Below are positions 16,191 to 25,660 of a DNA stretch of 58,326 nt, piece by piece (position 1 is the first letter of the stretch; the number at the start of each line of letters is the position of its first letter). This DNA is from Lysobacter arseniciresistens ZS79 (GTDB lineage: Bacteria; Pseudomonadota; Gammaproteobacteria; Xanthomonadales; Xanthomonadaceae). Under the pieces are notes generated by a model. The model was not told the origin of the DNA. It worked only from the letters and a program-made list of their open reading frames with translations, and made no database searches. Both the position numbers and the translations under genes were made by a program. Where the stretch lies: contig NZ_AVPT01000016.1 in the NCBI RefSeq assembly GCF_000768335.1, positions 1 through 58,326 on the forward strand, given 5' to 3'.

Positions 16191-17477
16191 TCACGCAAGA
16201 CTCAGCCGTATCACCAACGCCGCCAGGGTTACGAGCAGCACCGGGAGCGTCAGCACGACACCAACCCTGAAGTAATAGCCCCAAGTGATCTTGATGTTCT
16301 TGCGTGCCAGCACGTGCAACCACAGCAACGTGGCCAGACTCCCGATCGGGGTGAATTTCGGACCCAGATCGCTACCGATGACGTTGGCGTAGATCATCGC
16401 CTCGCGCACCGCGCCGTCGGCCTGACTGGCGTCGATGGACAGCGCGCCAACCAGCACCGTGGGCATGTTGTTCATGACCGATGACAGGAATGCTGTCAGC
16501 AGGCCGGTCCCGAGTGTCGCTCCCCAGAGGCCGTAGCCGGCAAAAACGTCCAGCAATTTCGCCAGATGGTCGGTCAGGCCCTCGTTGCGCAGGCCATAGA
16601 CCACCAGGTACATGCCGAGCGAGAACACCACGATCTGCCACGGCGCTTCCCGGATGACCTTGCGGGTTGAGATCACGTGCCCGTTCGCCGCCACCCCAAG
16701 GAGCACCAGCGCGCCGGCGCCGGCCACCGCGCTGATGGGGACGCCAATCCTCTCCAGCCCGAAGAATCCCACCAGCAGGAGCGCCAACACCGCCCAGCCT
16801 GCGTTGAAGGTGGTGCGGTCGACGATCGCCGAGCGCGGGTCCTTCAACTGGGTCACGTCGTAATTGCCGGGAATGTCGCGGCGGAAGAACCACATCAGCA
16901 CGATCAGCGTCGCGGCAACGGAGACGAGGTTGACCGGCACCATGACCGAGGCGTATTCGGCAAAGCCGATGTCGAAGTAGTCCGCCGAGACGATGTTGAC
17001 CAGGTTGGATACGACCAGCGGCAGGCTGGCGGTGTCGGCGATGAACCCGGCCGCCATCACGAACGCCAGCGTCGCCGCTGGAGTGAACCTGAGCGCCAGC
17101 AGCATGGCGATCACGATCGGCGTCAGGATCAGCGCGGCGCCATCGTTGGCGAACAGCGCCGCAACGGCTGCCCCGAGCAGTACGAGGTAGACAAACAGCC
17201 TGCGCCCGCTGCCCTTGCCCCAGCGCGCCACGTGCAGTGCCGCCCACTCGAAGAACCCGGCTTCATCCAGCACCAGGCTGATGATGATCACCGCGACGAA
17301 GGTGAAGGTGGCGTTCCAGACGAAGCCCCAGACCGTGGGAATCTGCCCCAACTCCACGACGCCGGTCAGCAATGCCAATGCGGCACCCAGCATGGCGCTC
17401 CACCCGACCCCGAGGCCTTTGGGCTGCCAGATGACCAGGACGATGGTTGCGATGAAGATCAGCAGCGCAAGCAGCAT
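16191..17477 (-). CDS. arsB: Arsenite efflux permease (ArsB family)
   Basis: A 428-residue, very hydrophobic protein with about 11-12 membrane helices. Landmarks typical of ArsB/NhaD permeases are [39 protein letters not shown] and [12 protein letters not shown]. It extrudes arsenite or antimonite from the cytoplasm, driven by the proton gradient or by an ArsA ATPase; no arsA is present. It starts 3 bases after the arsR stop, so translation is likely coupled, and precedes the two arsC genes. Confidence 0.92.
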   Translation of the reverse strand: MLLALLIFIATIVLVIWQPKGLGVGWSAMLGAALALLTGVVELGQIPTVWGFVWNATFTFVAVIIISLVLDEAGFFEWAALHVARWGKGSGRRLFVYLVLLGAAVAALFANDGAALILTPIVIAMLLALRFTPAATLAFVMAAGFIADTASLPLVVSNLVNIVSADYFDIGFAEYASVMVPVNLVSVAATLIVLMWFFRRDIPGNYDVTQLKDPRSAIVDRTTFNAGWAVLALLLVGFFGLERIGVPISAVAGAGALVLLGVAANGHVISTRKVIREAPWQIVVFSLGMYLVVYGLRNEGLTDHLAKLLDVFAGYGLWGATLGTGLLTAFLSSVMNNMPTVLVGALSIDASQADGAVREAMIYANVIGSDLGPKFTPIGSLATLLWLHVLARKNIKITWGYYFRVGVVLTLPVLLVTLAALVIRLSLA

Positions 17478-17480
17478 GGT

Positions 17481-17831
17481 TCAGACCTTGCTCGCTTTCT
17501 TCGCACGCTTGGGGGCGGGGCGGGAGACAGGAAGACAGCGACTCTGGTCGCCCCCGCAGCAGTTGTGCGTCAGGAACTCAATGAGGTCATTCATGGCGTC
17601 GAAATCGGCGCGATAGCAGATGTGGCGGCCGCGGGGCTCGCTTTGGATCAGGCCGGCGGCGGTGAGTTCCTTGAGGTGAAACGACAAGGTCGCCCCGGGC
17701 AGCGACAGCACGTCGGCAATCTCGCCGGGCATGCGCCCCTCCGGGCCGGCCTCAACCAGCAGGCGAAAGACGGAAAGCCGCGTGGGTTGCCCCAAGGCGG
17801 CCAAGGCGGTGGTTGCGTTCTTGAGTTCCAT
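17481..17831 (-). CDS. arsR: ArsR, arsenite-responsive repressor
   Basis: A 116-residue winged-helix repressor. The DNA-binding segment is LPGATLSFHLKELTAAGLI near residues 45-65. There is no CxC in the recognition helix; instead the C-terminus has NCCGGDQSRC (two adjacent Cys plus one six residues later), the As(III) site of the Acidithiobacillus-type ArsR. It is the first gene of the leftward ars operon and diverges from arsH. A 24-bp palindrome overlapping its start is the likely operator. ATG 17831 gives standard length; longer upstream readings run antisense to arsH. Confidence 0.92.
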   Translation of the reverse strand: MELKNATTALAALGQPTRLSVFRLLVEAGPEGRMPGEIADVLSLPGATLSFHLKELTAAGLIQSEPRGRHICYRADFDAMNDLIEFLTHNCCGGDQSRCLPVSRPAPKRAKKASKV

Positions 17832-17849
17832 GTTTCTAGAATAATGGAA
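17826..17849. promoter_or_regulatory. Putative ArsR operator between arsR and arsH
   Basis: A 24-base imperfect palindrome with 10 of 12 pairs matching: outer arms TTCCAT (17826-17831) and ATGGAA (17844-17849), and centre TTCTAGAA (17834-17841). It fills the whole 17-base gap between the divergent genes and overlaps both start codons. One repressor dimer here could block both directions, giving arsenite-induced expression of both operons. Confidence 0.65.
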
Positions 17850-18703
17850 TGAAAGCGAACGAAGCAACCGCAATGACAACACCCGAGCTGGCCAACCTGG
17901 CTCCAGCGGCCGTGGACATCCCCGCCCACGACAAGCTCGGCGCGGACGGCGCCACGCACCCGCCGCGGATCCTGATCCTGTACGGCTCGCTGCGCCCACA
18001 GTCCTACAGCCGCAAGCTCGCGCTGGAAGCCGAGCGCCTGCTGCGCCACTTCGGCGCCGAAACCCGGGTGTTCGACCCGCGCGAGCTACCGATGGTGGAC
18101 AGCGTGGGTGCGGACCACCCCAAGGTGCAGCAGCTGCACGAGTGGTCGCAGTGGTCCGAAGGTCAGGTCTGGGTCAGCCCGGAGCGCCACGGCACGTTGA
18201 CGGCGGTGTTCAAGAACCAGATCGACTGGCTGCCACTGGAGCAGGCCGGCGTACGCCCCACCCAGGGCAGGACCCTGGCAGTTATGCAGGTGTGCGGCGG
18301 CTCGCAGTCGTTCAACGTGGTCAACGCGTTGCGTCAGCTCGGCCGCTGGATGCGCATGGTCACCATCCCCAACCAGTCCTCGGTGCCGAAGGCGTGGCAG
18401 GAGTTCGACGACGACGGGCGGATGAAGCCGTCGCCGTACTACGACCGGGTGGTCGACGTGATGGAGGAACTGGTCAAGTTCACCCTGCTGGTGCGCGATC
18501 GCAGCGAGTATCTGACCAGCCGCTACAGCGAGCGCAAGGGCGATCTGGCCGCAGCCACGCTGGCGGACGCCTCCGGGGCGGTCACCGCCCCTTCGGTTAC
18601 GGCGATCGCGCCGGCAGCGGCATCGCCGGCGAGCACACCGGGTAGCGACGTCGCTCGGCCTGCCCGAGCCGCCTGCTGTGGGACCACTTCCACCTGCAAC
18701 TGA
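17849..18703 (+). CDS. arsH: ArsH, NADPH-dependent FMN reductase / organoarsenical oxidase
   Basis: A 284-residue flavoprotein. The FMN-binding loop [18 protein letters not shown], then [20 protein letters not shown] and the [13 protein letters not shown] segment, identify ArsH. The enzyme oxidises trivalent methyl- and aromatic arsenicals to less toxic pentavalent forms. The C-terminus carries an Ala-rich extension ending [10 protein letters not shown], whose Cys are unusual and could be metal-binding. It diverges from arsR. ATG 17849 gives only 17 bases between the genes; an in-frame ATG at 17873 is an alternative start, and neither has a strong ribosome-binding site. Confidence 0.9.
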   Translation: MKANEATAMTTPELANLAPAAVDIPAHDKLGADGATHPPRILILYGSLRPQSYSRKLALEAERLLRHFGAETRVFDPRELPMVDSVGADHPKVQQLHEWSQWSEGQVWVSPERHGTLTAVFKNQIDWLPLEQAGVRPTQGRTLAVMQVCGGSQSFNVVNALRQLGRWMRMVTIPNQSSVPKAWQEFDDDGRMKPSPYYDRVVDVMEELVKFTLLVRDRSEYLTSRYSERKGDLAAATLADASGAVTAPSVTAIAPAAASPASTPGSDVARPARAACCGTTSTCN

Positions 18704-18713
18704 GGAACCGACC

Positions 18714-18998
18714 GTGAACGCCACGATCTATCACAACCCGAACTGCGGCACCTCGCGCAACACGCTGGCGCTGATCCGCCATGCCGGCATCGAGCCCACG
18801 ATCATCGAGTACCTGCGGGATCCGCCCACATGCGAGCGCCTGATCGAGCTGATCGCGGCCGCGGGCCTGAGCGTGCGCGATGCCCTGCGGCAGAAAGGCA
18901 CGCCATACGACGAGCTTGGGCTCAACGATCCGGCCTTGTCGGACGAGAAACTGCTGGATGCCATGTTGGCCAAGCCGATCCTGATCAACCGGCCCTAA
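18714..18998 (+). pseudogene. arsC: Glutaredoxin-type arsenate reductase, C-terminally truncated
   Basis: A 94-residue protein from GTG 18714 (GAGGAA upstream). It matches the glutaredoxin-coupled ArsC family: catalytic Cys in NPNCGTSRNT, an Arg in ALRQKGTPY and the ILINRP motif. Family members continue about 25-45 residues past INRP with a TRLCRP-type segment holding a third conserved Arg. Here a TAA follows INRP directly, and no downstream frame resembles the missing part. It is therefore probably truncated and weak or inactive. It lies 10 bases after arsH and is likely co-transcribed. Confidence 0.75.
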
Positions 18999-19180
18999 TC
19001 GAGTAGCCCCGTTTTGGCTCCGCCTAGCCGTAAGCCGGCCCGCAGGGGCGGCATCGGCGCTTCGCTCAGATTCGGGAGCGTCTCCTCCCTTGAAGCCATG
19101 CGCAGGTCTCGGAGCGATGGTTGACATTGCCACAGTGGGAATCCTTACCGTGCGAGTTCCAGAAGTACCAGGAGACTCGC

Positions 19181-19390
19181 ATGCAATTCCGCGTTCCCCA
19201 GATGAGCTGCGGTGGATGCCTGAGCACCGTGACCGCGGCGCTGCTGGCCGTAGACTCGACTGCCCGGATCGAAGCTGATCTTTCGTCCAAGCGGGTGAGC
19301 GTTGAATCTGATGTCGGCCGGGACCGCCTCGATGCCGCTCTTCGGAGCGCTGGGTACCCACCCGCCGACACCGACAACGCCGAGGACTAG
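19181..19390 (+). CDS. Small heavy-metal-associated (HMA) copper chaperone
   Basis: A 69-residue protein with the HMA motif MSCGGC (residues 8-13) and ferredoxin-like spacing ending LRSAGYPPAD. Such CopZ-like proteins carry Cu(I) to P1B ATPases; the ATPase gene lies 600 bases downstream. ATG 19181 fits the domain and has AGGAGA upstream (CCAGGAGACTCGC). The gene leads a plus-strand series: HMA, DUF411, ATPase. The 182 bases before it, after the truncated arsC, hold no recognisable gene. Confidence 0.8.
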   Translation: MQFRVPQMSCGGCLSTVTAALLAVDSTARIEADLSSKRVSVESDVGRDRLDAALRSAGYPPADTDNAED

Positions 19391-19395
19391 AACTG

Positions 19396-19908
19396 ATGAG
19401 TAAGCCCAAGCTGTGGATTGGCGCGGCGACTGCCATAGCCGTCACCGGCGCACTCGCGGCGGCGCTTGCGTGGCCAACTCCTGATGGTCCGGCCTCGCAG
19501 CAAGAGTCGAGCAACGCCATCGATGCCCTGCCTCTGCTGGTGGTGAGCAAGAGCCCCACCTGTGGATGCTGTGGTTCATGGGTGGAACACATGAAGAAGA
19601 CGGGCTTCCCTGTGGAGGTCCATGACACCGAGAATGTCCACGCGGTCAAGGAACGGGTTGGTGTGCCTTTCGGAAAGGGTTCCTGCCATACCGCGGAGGT
19701 CGCCGGCTATTTCGTCGAGGGCCATGTGCCCGCTGAAGATGTGATTCGGCTTCTCGCGTCCAAGCCCGCAGCGAAGGGCCTGACCGTGCCGGGCATGCCG
19801 GCCGGTTCACCCGGAATGGAGATGCCGGATGGAAGCGTGCAGCGGTATACCGTTGAGCTGGTGGGCGCCGACGGCACCACAACGGCGTTCTCGGTACACG
19901 GCGGCTGA
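19396..19908 (+). CDS. DUF411 metal-binding protein (copy 1)
   Basis: A 170-residue protein with a membrane-anchoring or signal segment at 7-27 (IGAATAIAVTGALAAALAW). The DUF411 domain follows: SKSPTCGCCGSWVEHM, GSCHTAEV, GYFVEGHVPAEDV and the late GMPAGSPGMEMPDG. Cys, His and Met suggest periplasmic copper or silver binding. It starts 5 bases after the HMA chaperone and precedes the copper ATPase. A diverged paralogue lies at 55573-56070 in the second copper cluster. The biochemical role of DUF411 is not established. Confidence 0.82.
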   Translation: MSKPKLWIGAATAIAVTGALAAALAWPTPDGPASQQESSNAIDALPLLVVSKSPTCGCCGSWVEHMKKTGFPVEVHDTENVHAVKERVGVPFGKGSCHTAEVAGYFVEGHVPAEDVIRLLASKPAAKGLTVPGMPAGSPGMEMPDGSVQRYTVELVGADGTTTAFSVHGG

Positions 19909-20008
19909 GAAGAGGAGCGTGTCAGTCCGGCAGTGGACTGACGCACCCAACACACGGATCGGCGGTTCGGGTTCGAGGCCTGATGGCCAAGCCTGACGAG
20001 GAGGATGC

Positions 20009-22354
20009 ATGCACCACCACGAGCACCAACATCAACCGGCGCTTTCCGGGACGACCGTAGACCCGGTCTGCGGGATGTCCGTCGACCCCTCCAGTACTCC
20101 CCACCACGCGGAACATCAGGGACACACGTACCACTTCTGTTCGGCCGGCTGCCGCGCGAAATTCGTCGCCGCCCCCGCCAAGTACCTGTCGCCGCAAGCG
20201 GCTGCCGTGGACGCGGCGCCTGCTCTTGCAGGAGCGATGTACACCTGCCCGATGCATCCGCAGATCCGCCAGGACCACCCCGGGACGTGCCCCATCTGCG
20301 GCATGGCGCTGGAGCCGGAGATGCCGAGTCTGGAGGATGAGGAGAACCCCGAACTGGTCGACTTCTCCCGGCGCTTCTGGTGGACGCTGCCGCTGACTCT
20401 GATCGTGCTGGTACTGGCGATGTTCGGCCACTACTTCGACGCGTGGATAGCCACCGAAGTGCGGACGTGGGTCGAGCTGGTCCTGACGGTTCCCATCGTT
20501 CTGTGGGCGGGCTGGCCCTTCTTTGTGCGCTGCGTCCAGTCCGTACGCAATCGCAGCCCCAACATGTGGACGCTGATCGGGATCGGCGTCGGTGCTGCAT
20601 TCGGCTACAGCGTGGTGGCCACGCTCGCGCCGGGTCTGTTCCCCGACTCGTTCCGGGAGCACGGCCGCGTGGGTGTCTACTTCGAGGCGGCGGCGGTCAT
20701 CATCTCGCTGACGTTGCTGGGCCAGATGCTGGAACTGCGCGCGCGCTCCAGGACCTCGGCGGCGATCAAGGCGCTGCTCGGGCTGGCGCCGAAGACCGCG
20801 CGCCGATTGCGCGATGACGGCACCGAGGAGGACATCGAGCTCAGCCATGTCCACGTCGGTGACCGTTTGCGGGTGCGCCCCGGTGAAAAGGTCCCGGTGG
20901 ATGGCACGGTGCTGGAGGGGCGTTCCAATGTCGACGAGTCCATGCTCACCGGCGAGCCAGTCCCAGTCGAGAAGGCCAATGGCGCCTCGGTGATCGGTGC
21001 AACGCTCAACGGCAACGGCAGCCTGGTCATCCGCGCGGAGAAGATCGGCTCGGAAACGGTGCTCTCACAGATCGTCCAGCTGGTCGCGCAGGCGCAGCGC
21101 TCGCGCGCGCCGATGCAGCGCATGGCCGACAAGGTCGCGTTCTGGTTCGTGCTGGCGGTGCTGGGCATCGCGGTGGCGACCTTCCTGGTGTGGGGGCTGT
21201 TGGGCCCCGAACCGTCCTGGACATACGCCGTACTCAATGCCGTGTCGGTGCTTATCATTGCCTGTCCGTGTGCGCTCGGGCTGGCCACCCCGATGTCGAT
21301 CATGGTCGCCACCGGGCGCGCCGCCAGTGCAGGCGTGTTGTTTCGCGACGCCGAGGCAATCGAGAACTTCCGCCGGATCGACACCCTCATCGTCGACAAG
21401 ACCGGTACGTTGACCGAAGGTCGCCCCGCTTTCAGGCAGGCGGTGGGCATAAACGGGTTCATCGAGGAAGAGGTGCTCAGGCTCGCGGCCAGTCTGGACC
21501 AGGGTAGCGAACACCCGCTCGCGGACGCGATCGTCGCGGAAGCCCGGCGCCGCGGCCTGCAACTGGAAACGCCGGACAGCTTCGAGTCCTCGACCGGCAT
21601 CGGTGTGCGCGGCGAGGCTGCAGGCCACCGTCTCGCGATCGGCAATACCGAGCTGATGACGGAGCTCCGGGTCGACCCGGCACCGTTGCGTGAGGACGCG
21701 GAGCAACTGCGCCGCGACGGCGCCAGCGTGATGTTCCTTGCAGTCGACGGGACACTTGCCGGTCTTATTGCGGTTGCCGATCCGATCAAGGACTCGACTG
21801 CCGATGCCATCGCCACCTTGCACGAGGCCGGCCTGCGCATCGTCATGGCCACCGGCGACGGGGTCACGACGGCCAATGCGGTGGCGCGACAGCTGGGGAT
21901 CGATGAAGTCCACGGCGAGGTGCGTCCGAAGGACAAGGTCGATCTCGTCAACCGACTCAAGGCTGACGGCCACAAGGTGGCGATGGCCGGAGACGGCATC
22001 AACGACGCACCAGCCTTGGCGGGTGCCGATATCGGCATCGCCATGGGCACCGGCACCGATGTGGCGATGTCGAGTGCCCAGGTCACGCTGGTCAAGGGTG
22101 ACCTTCGTGGGATTGCGCGGGCGCGGACAATCTCCAGCGCCACCGTGGGCAACATGAAGCAGAACCTGGCGTTCGCCTTCCTCTACAACGCGCTGGGCGT
22201 GCCAATTGCTGCCGGCGTGCTGTACCCCGCGACCGGGCTGCTGTTGAGCCCCATGATTGCCGCCCTGGCGATGAGCCTGAGTTCGGTCTCGGTCGTCGCC
22301 AATGCCTTGCGGCTGGGCGGGACGGGGTTCGGGTCTAGGTCCGCTGGCAAGTGA
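20009..22354 (+). CDS. copA (P-type): Copper-exporting P1B-type ATPase with YHS and heavy-metal-binding N-terminal domains
   Basis: A 781-residue inner-membrane pump. The N-terminus is His-rich (MHHHEHQHQ), then a YHS domain ([10 protein letters not shown] to about residue 65), then a heavy-metal-binding domain [20 protein letters not shown] (about 77-110). There is no HMA domain. The pump shows CPC at 419-421, phosphorylated Asp463 in [13 protein letters not shown]-type [20 protein letters not shown] and the usual eight helices. It exports Cu(I), or Ag(I) as in SilP-like pumps, to the periplasm. The free-standing HMA protein two genes upstream may replace the missing HMA domain. Confidence 0.92.
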   Translation: MHHHEHQHQPALSGTTVDPVCGMSVDPSSTPHHAEHQGHTYHFCSAGCRAKFVAAPAKYLSPQAAAVDAAPALAGAMYTCPMHPQIRQDHPGTCPICGMALEPEMPSLEDEENPELVDFSRRFWWTLPLTLIVLVLAMFGHYFDAWIATEVRTWVELVLTVPIVLWAGWPFFVRCVQSVRNRSPNMWTLIGIGVGAAFGYSVVATLAPGLFPDSFREHGRVGVYFEAAAVIISLTLLGQMLELRARSRTSAAIKALLGLAPKTARRLRDDGTEEDIELSHVHVGDRLRVRPGEKVPVDGTVLEGRSNVDESMLTGEPVPVEKANGASVIGATLNGNGSLVIRAEKIGSETVLSQIVQLVAQAQRSRAPMQRMADKVAFWFVLAVLGIAVATFLVWGLLGPEPSWTYAVLNAVSVLIIACPCALGLATPMSIMVATGRAASAGVLFRDAEAIENFRRIDTLIVDKTGTLTEGRPAFRQAVGINGFIEEEVLRLAASLDQGSEHPLADAIVAEARRRGLQLETPDSFESSTGIGVRGEAAGHRLAIGNTELMTELRVDPAPLREDAEQLRRDGASVMFLAVDGTLAGLIAVADPIKDSTADAIATLHEAGLRIVMATGDGVTTANAVARQLGIDEVHGEVRPKDKVDLVNRLKADGHKVAMAGDGINDAPALAGADIGIAMGTGTDVAMSSAQVTLVKGDLRGIARARTISSATVGNMKQNLAFAFLYNALGVPIAAGVLYPATGLLLSPMIAALAMSLSSVSVVANALRLGGTGFGSRSAGK

Positions 22355-22411
22355 CCCCTATGATCCAGATCAATCCAGCACTTCCTCAAAAGTCGTAGAA
22401 TCGCCTCAGTC

Positions 22412-22813
22412 ATGAACGCCTTCCGTCGCCGCACGCGCTTCCGTCTATCGCTTCTCGCGATAGTGGCGCTGCTGTGGTCGCAACTGGCGTTTGCGGCACA
22501 CCCGGGATGCGTGGAAGCCCTGGACGCTGTGTTGGCGACTACGTCCGTGGTCGAAACGGCGGCACAGGCCTGTGAACACGACGCCCCTCCCGAGCAGGAT
22601 CCGGTCTGCCACGCGCACTGCAACCAGGGTGAGTCGAGCAGCGATACCGCCCGGGTGCCGCCAGTGCCGCCACTGCTTGGATTGCCAGCGGTCCCCGAGC
22701 TGGTCCTGAGTGCCAACCATGCAGCCGCCATGGATGCGGGCGCTGTCGAGCGTCCGCTTCCCGTCGTCAAACGACGACCCACCGCCCATCCGGCGGAGCT
22801 CCTGCTGATTTGA
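22412..22813 (+). CDS. Small secreted Cys/His protein of the copper locus
   Basis: A 133-residue protein with a clear signal peptide (LLAIVALLWSQLAFA, cleavage near residue 28). The mature part carries Cys and His clusters (HPGC, ACEHDAPPEQDPVCHAHC) followed by a Pro-rich tail. It is not recognised as a named family. Position between the copper ATPase and the CusCBA-type operon and its Cys/His content suggest a periplasmic metal-binding or regulatory role, similar in style to CopL proteins; this is inference. Confidence 0.6.
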   Translation: MNAFRRRTRFRLSLLAIVALLWSQLAFAAHPGCVEALDAVLATTSVVETAAQACEHDAPPEQDPVCHAHCNQGESSSDTARVPPVPPLLGLPAVPELVLSANHAAAMDAGAVERPLPVVKRRPTAHPAELLLI

Positions 22814-22942
22814 TGCCCAACCACCACCACGCCGTGCCCACGGGTGCGGCGCGGTGGTGCGTGTGGCTGCGCCGAACGTGCGCGGCATGTCCCCTCTGTT
22901 CACAGATTCGGTGCTTGGCGCCGGTCTATTCGGGCATTCGAC

Positions 22943-24259
22943 ATGGCATTGAAGACGCTTCTGCGGCGGGGCTGTGCCCCGTCTGTTCCATCCCCCACGC
23001 CAGCTTCTCGGTCCCCTGGATTGATCGCGGCATTGCTTGTGCTCTGCGCTTTGGCTGCGCCCGCCATGGCGCAGTCGGTGCCCGGCGAAGACGTGGCCTC
23101 CGTCCACGCCTGGCTGCGTGATAACAACCCCGAGTTGCGCGCACTACAGGCGGAAACCGAGGCCGCGCGGGCCCGGATCCAACCCGCCGGTGCCCTGCCC
23201 GATCCCAGCGCCTCGATCAGCTTCCGCAACCTCGATCCGGATCGCCCCTGGCAGCTTCCGGGCGACGGCGGCGAGGTCGACTACTCGCTTCGCCAGCGCG
23301 TGCCGCTCTGGGGCAAGCGTGGGCTGGCCCGCACCATTGCCCGGCAGAGTGCCGAGGCAGTCGCCCTGGACCGGGACGCGGTTCTTCGTGAGCTGATCGC
23401 CGAGGCGGAGACGGCCTATGTGCGCTATTGGCACGCCGACCAGGCCATCGCGGTGCTGGACCGCCGCCTCGACTTGCTGCGGCAGGTCGAAGAGATGGCC
23501 GGGGTCCGCTACGCGTTGGGCATGGCGGCCCAGCAGGACTCCATTCGCGCCCAGGTCGAGCAGACCGTCATGCAGCGCGAGCGCATCCAACGCCTGGCCG
23601 AAAAGCGTGAAGCGATGGCTGCGCTCAATGGCTTGCTTGGCCGTCCCGCCGATGCCCCGCTCGCGCCTCCCGCTCAGCGGCCGGTCCTGGCCATCCGTTC
23701 CGGTGACCTGGGCGACGCGTTAAACGTCCTCGACAGCAGCGCCCATCCAGCTGTCCTGGCGCAACAGGCGCGTGCACAGGCGGCGCGGACCAACGTCGAG
23801 TTGCAGCGCCGCAACCGTTACCCCGACGTGACCTTCGGCGTCGGCGCCATGCAGCGCGAAGACGGGCTGGAAAGCATGGAGGTGATGCTGGAGGTGGAAA
23901 TTCCCTTCCAGCAGACGGCCCGACGCGAACGGGAGCGGGAGTCGCGGCTGCTCGAGCAGGCTGCACTCGCGCGCATGGATGCGACACGCCAGGCGCTAGC
24001 CAGCCAAGTCACCACAGCCTGGGCGCAATGGCGCAGTGCGCAAGACCGCCGTGAGATCACCGAACAGACGCTGCTACCGCAGGCGGATGCCGCCTTCCAG
24101 TCCGCACTCGCCAGCTACCAGGTCGGCGAAGTGGACTTCGGCACCCTGCTGGAAGCGCTCAACCAATGGCAAGGCGCCGACCTGGATCGTGTGGATGCCC
24201 TGCGTGACGAACTGCTGGCCGCCGCCGCCGTGCGCGCCATCGAAGGAGAGACACCATGA
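22943..24259 (+). CDS. cusC-like: CusC-like outer-membrane efflux protein
   Basis: A 438-residue TolC-family protein. A signal peptide ends at APAMA near residue 44. Two homologous coiled-coil halves are visible, with ARARIQPAGALPDPSASISF in the first and EQTLLPQADAAFQSALASYQ with GEVDFGTLLEAL in the second. It forms the outer-membrane channel of a tripartite heavy-metal pump. ATG 22943 was preferred over upstream starts because it leads straight into the signal peptide, although the ribosome-binding site is weak. The stop overlaps the next start (ATGA). Confidence 0.85.
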   Translation: MALKTLLRRGCAPSVPSPTPASRSPGLIAALLVLCALAAPAMAQSVPGEDVASVHAWLRDNNPELRALQAETEAARARIQPAGALPDPSASISFRNLDPDRPWQLPGDGGEVDYSLRQRVPLWGKRGLARTIARQSAEAVALDRDAVLRELIAEAETAYVRYWHADQAIAVLDRRLDLLRQVEEMAGVRYALGMAAQQDSIRAQVEQTVMQRERIQRLAEKREAMAALNGLLGRPADAPLAPPAQRPVLAIRSGDLGDALNVLDSSAHPAVLAQQARAQAARTNVELQRRNRYPDVTFGVGAMQREDGLESMEVMLEVEIPFQQTARRERERESRLLEQAALARMDATRQALASQVTTAWAQWRSAQDRREITEQTLLPQADAAFQSALASYQVGEVDFGTLLEALNQWQGADLDRVDALRDELLAAAAVRAIEGETP

Positions 24260-25659
24260 CCCGCAACCAGACTGTGTCGCTGGCAATCGCCGCCGTGCTC
24301 GCGGCACTTGCCGCCGGCTGGATGGTCGGCCGCGCCGGCCACGATGAAGCCGCCCCGGCGGCGGCAGATGCGCCGACCGCCGAGCGCAGGGTGCTGTATT
24401 ACCGCAACCCGATGGGCCTGCCGGACACCTCGCCAGTACCGAAAAAGGACCCGATGGGGATGGATTACATCCCCGTCTATGCGAGTGACGAACCTGTCTC
24501 GGACGCCGGAACAGTCGCGCTCTCGCCCGGCAAGATCCAGACGTTGGGCGTGCGGACCGAGCCGGTCCGGCGTTCGCAGCTGGCAAGCCTCGTGCGTGCC
24601 AGCGGAACCGTGGAGATCGACGAAACCCGGCAGTATGCGATTGCGCCGCGCTTTGAGGGCTGGGTCGAACACCTGTACGCGAATCAGACCGGGATGCAGG
24701 TCAGCGCCGGCCAACCATTGATGGCGGTGTACAGCCCCCAACTTGCTGCGGCCCGACAGGAGTTCCGACTGGCCGACGCGGCCGCACGCCGGCTCGCACA
24801 ATCCGATCCCGCCAGCGCCGCATCGATGGAGCGCCTGCGGGAGGCAGCACGCACACGCCTGCAGAACTGGGAGATCAGTGGCGCACAACTTGGGGGCCAA
24901 GGCGGCAGCGACAACATGGTCCTGACCTCCCCCGCCAATGCGGTAGTCATCGAAAAGCCCATCATCCAGGGCGCCCGGTTCCAGCCGGGCGAGACAATCC
25001 TGCGACTGGCCGACCTGTCGACCGTCTGGATCATGGCCAAGGTGCCAGCGATGCAGGCGGCCGACATCGCCGTTGGCCAGCCGGCGCGGTTCGAGACCGA
25101 GACCCTGCCCGGTCAGAGCTTCGCAGGAGAAGTGACCTTCGTGCAGCCGGTGGTGGACGCTGCCTCGCGTACGGTCGATGTTCGAGTTGCCCTGCCCAAC
25201 CCGACCGGCGACCTTCGCCCCAACCTGTTCGGCACAGTCCTGCTGGAGCAGCCGTCGCGGCAACCGGTGCTGAGCGTCCCTCGATCGGCCGTGCTGGACA
25301 GCGGCGCCCGCCAGACTGTGCTGGTCCAGACCGGACCGGGGCGCTTTGCGCCGCGCGAGGTGACCATCGGGCGCCGTGCGGGTGACCGGATCGAGATCCT
25401 TGATGGCGTCGCCGAGGGCGAAGAGGTGGTGGTATCCGCCAACTTCCTCATCGATGCCGAGAGCAACCTCAAGGCGGCGCTGGAAGGATTTGGAGCGGCA
25501 TCCGAAGAAACCGGCGCTACTGGCCCGTCCGCGCCGTCGGAGGCCCCGCATGCCAGCCATGAAACGCGATCCGCCGATCCGCATGCCGGCCATTCCCCGG
25601 TACCGGTAACACCGCCCGTTGCAGACGATGGCGGAGCAAGCCCGCACGAGGGCCACTGA
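24256..25659 (+). CDS. cusB-like: CusB-like periplasmic adaptor (membrane fusion protein)
   Basis: A 467-residue adaptor with N-terminal membrane segment (8-25). A heavy-metal-binding stretch YYRNPMGLP...KKDPMGMDYIPVY follows at about 45-75, whose Met residues bind Cu(I)/Ag(I) in CusB-type proteins. Hairpin and barrel domains come next (VEIDETRQYAIAPRFEGWVE, VLTSPANAVVIEKPI). The C-terminus has a His-rich tail (HASHETRSADPHAGH, ending SPHEGH) that could trap metal. It overlaps cusC by four bases and is followed by cusA after one base. Confidence 0.9.
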   Translation: MTRNQTVSLAIAAVLAALAAGWMVGRAGHDEAAPAAADAPTAERRVLYYRNPMGLPDTSPVPKKDPMGMDYIPVYASDEPVSDAGTVALSPGKIQTLGVRTEPVRRSQLASLVRASGTVEIDETRQYAIAPRFEGWVEHLYANQTGMQVSAGQPLMAVYSPQLAAARQEFRLADAAARRLAQSDPASAASMERLREAARTRLQNWEISGAQLGGQGGSDNMVLTSPANAVVIEKPIIQGARFQPGETILRLADLSTVWIMAKVPAMQAADIAVGQPARFETETLPGQSFAGEVTFVQPVVDAASRTVDVRVALPNPTGDLRPNLFGTVLLEQPSRQPVLSVPRSAVLDSGARQTVLVQTGPGRFAPREVTIGRRAGDRIEILDGVAEGEEVVVSANFLIDAESNLKAALEGFGAASEETGATGPSAPSEAPHASHETRSADPHAGHSPVPVTPPVADDGGASPHEGH

Positions 25660-25660
25660 C

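Noticed and set aside
16677-17852. Long plus-strand frame opposite arsB/arsR
   Set aside because: Asp/Gln/Arg-rich antisense reading of a high-GC membrane gene; no coding features.
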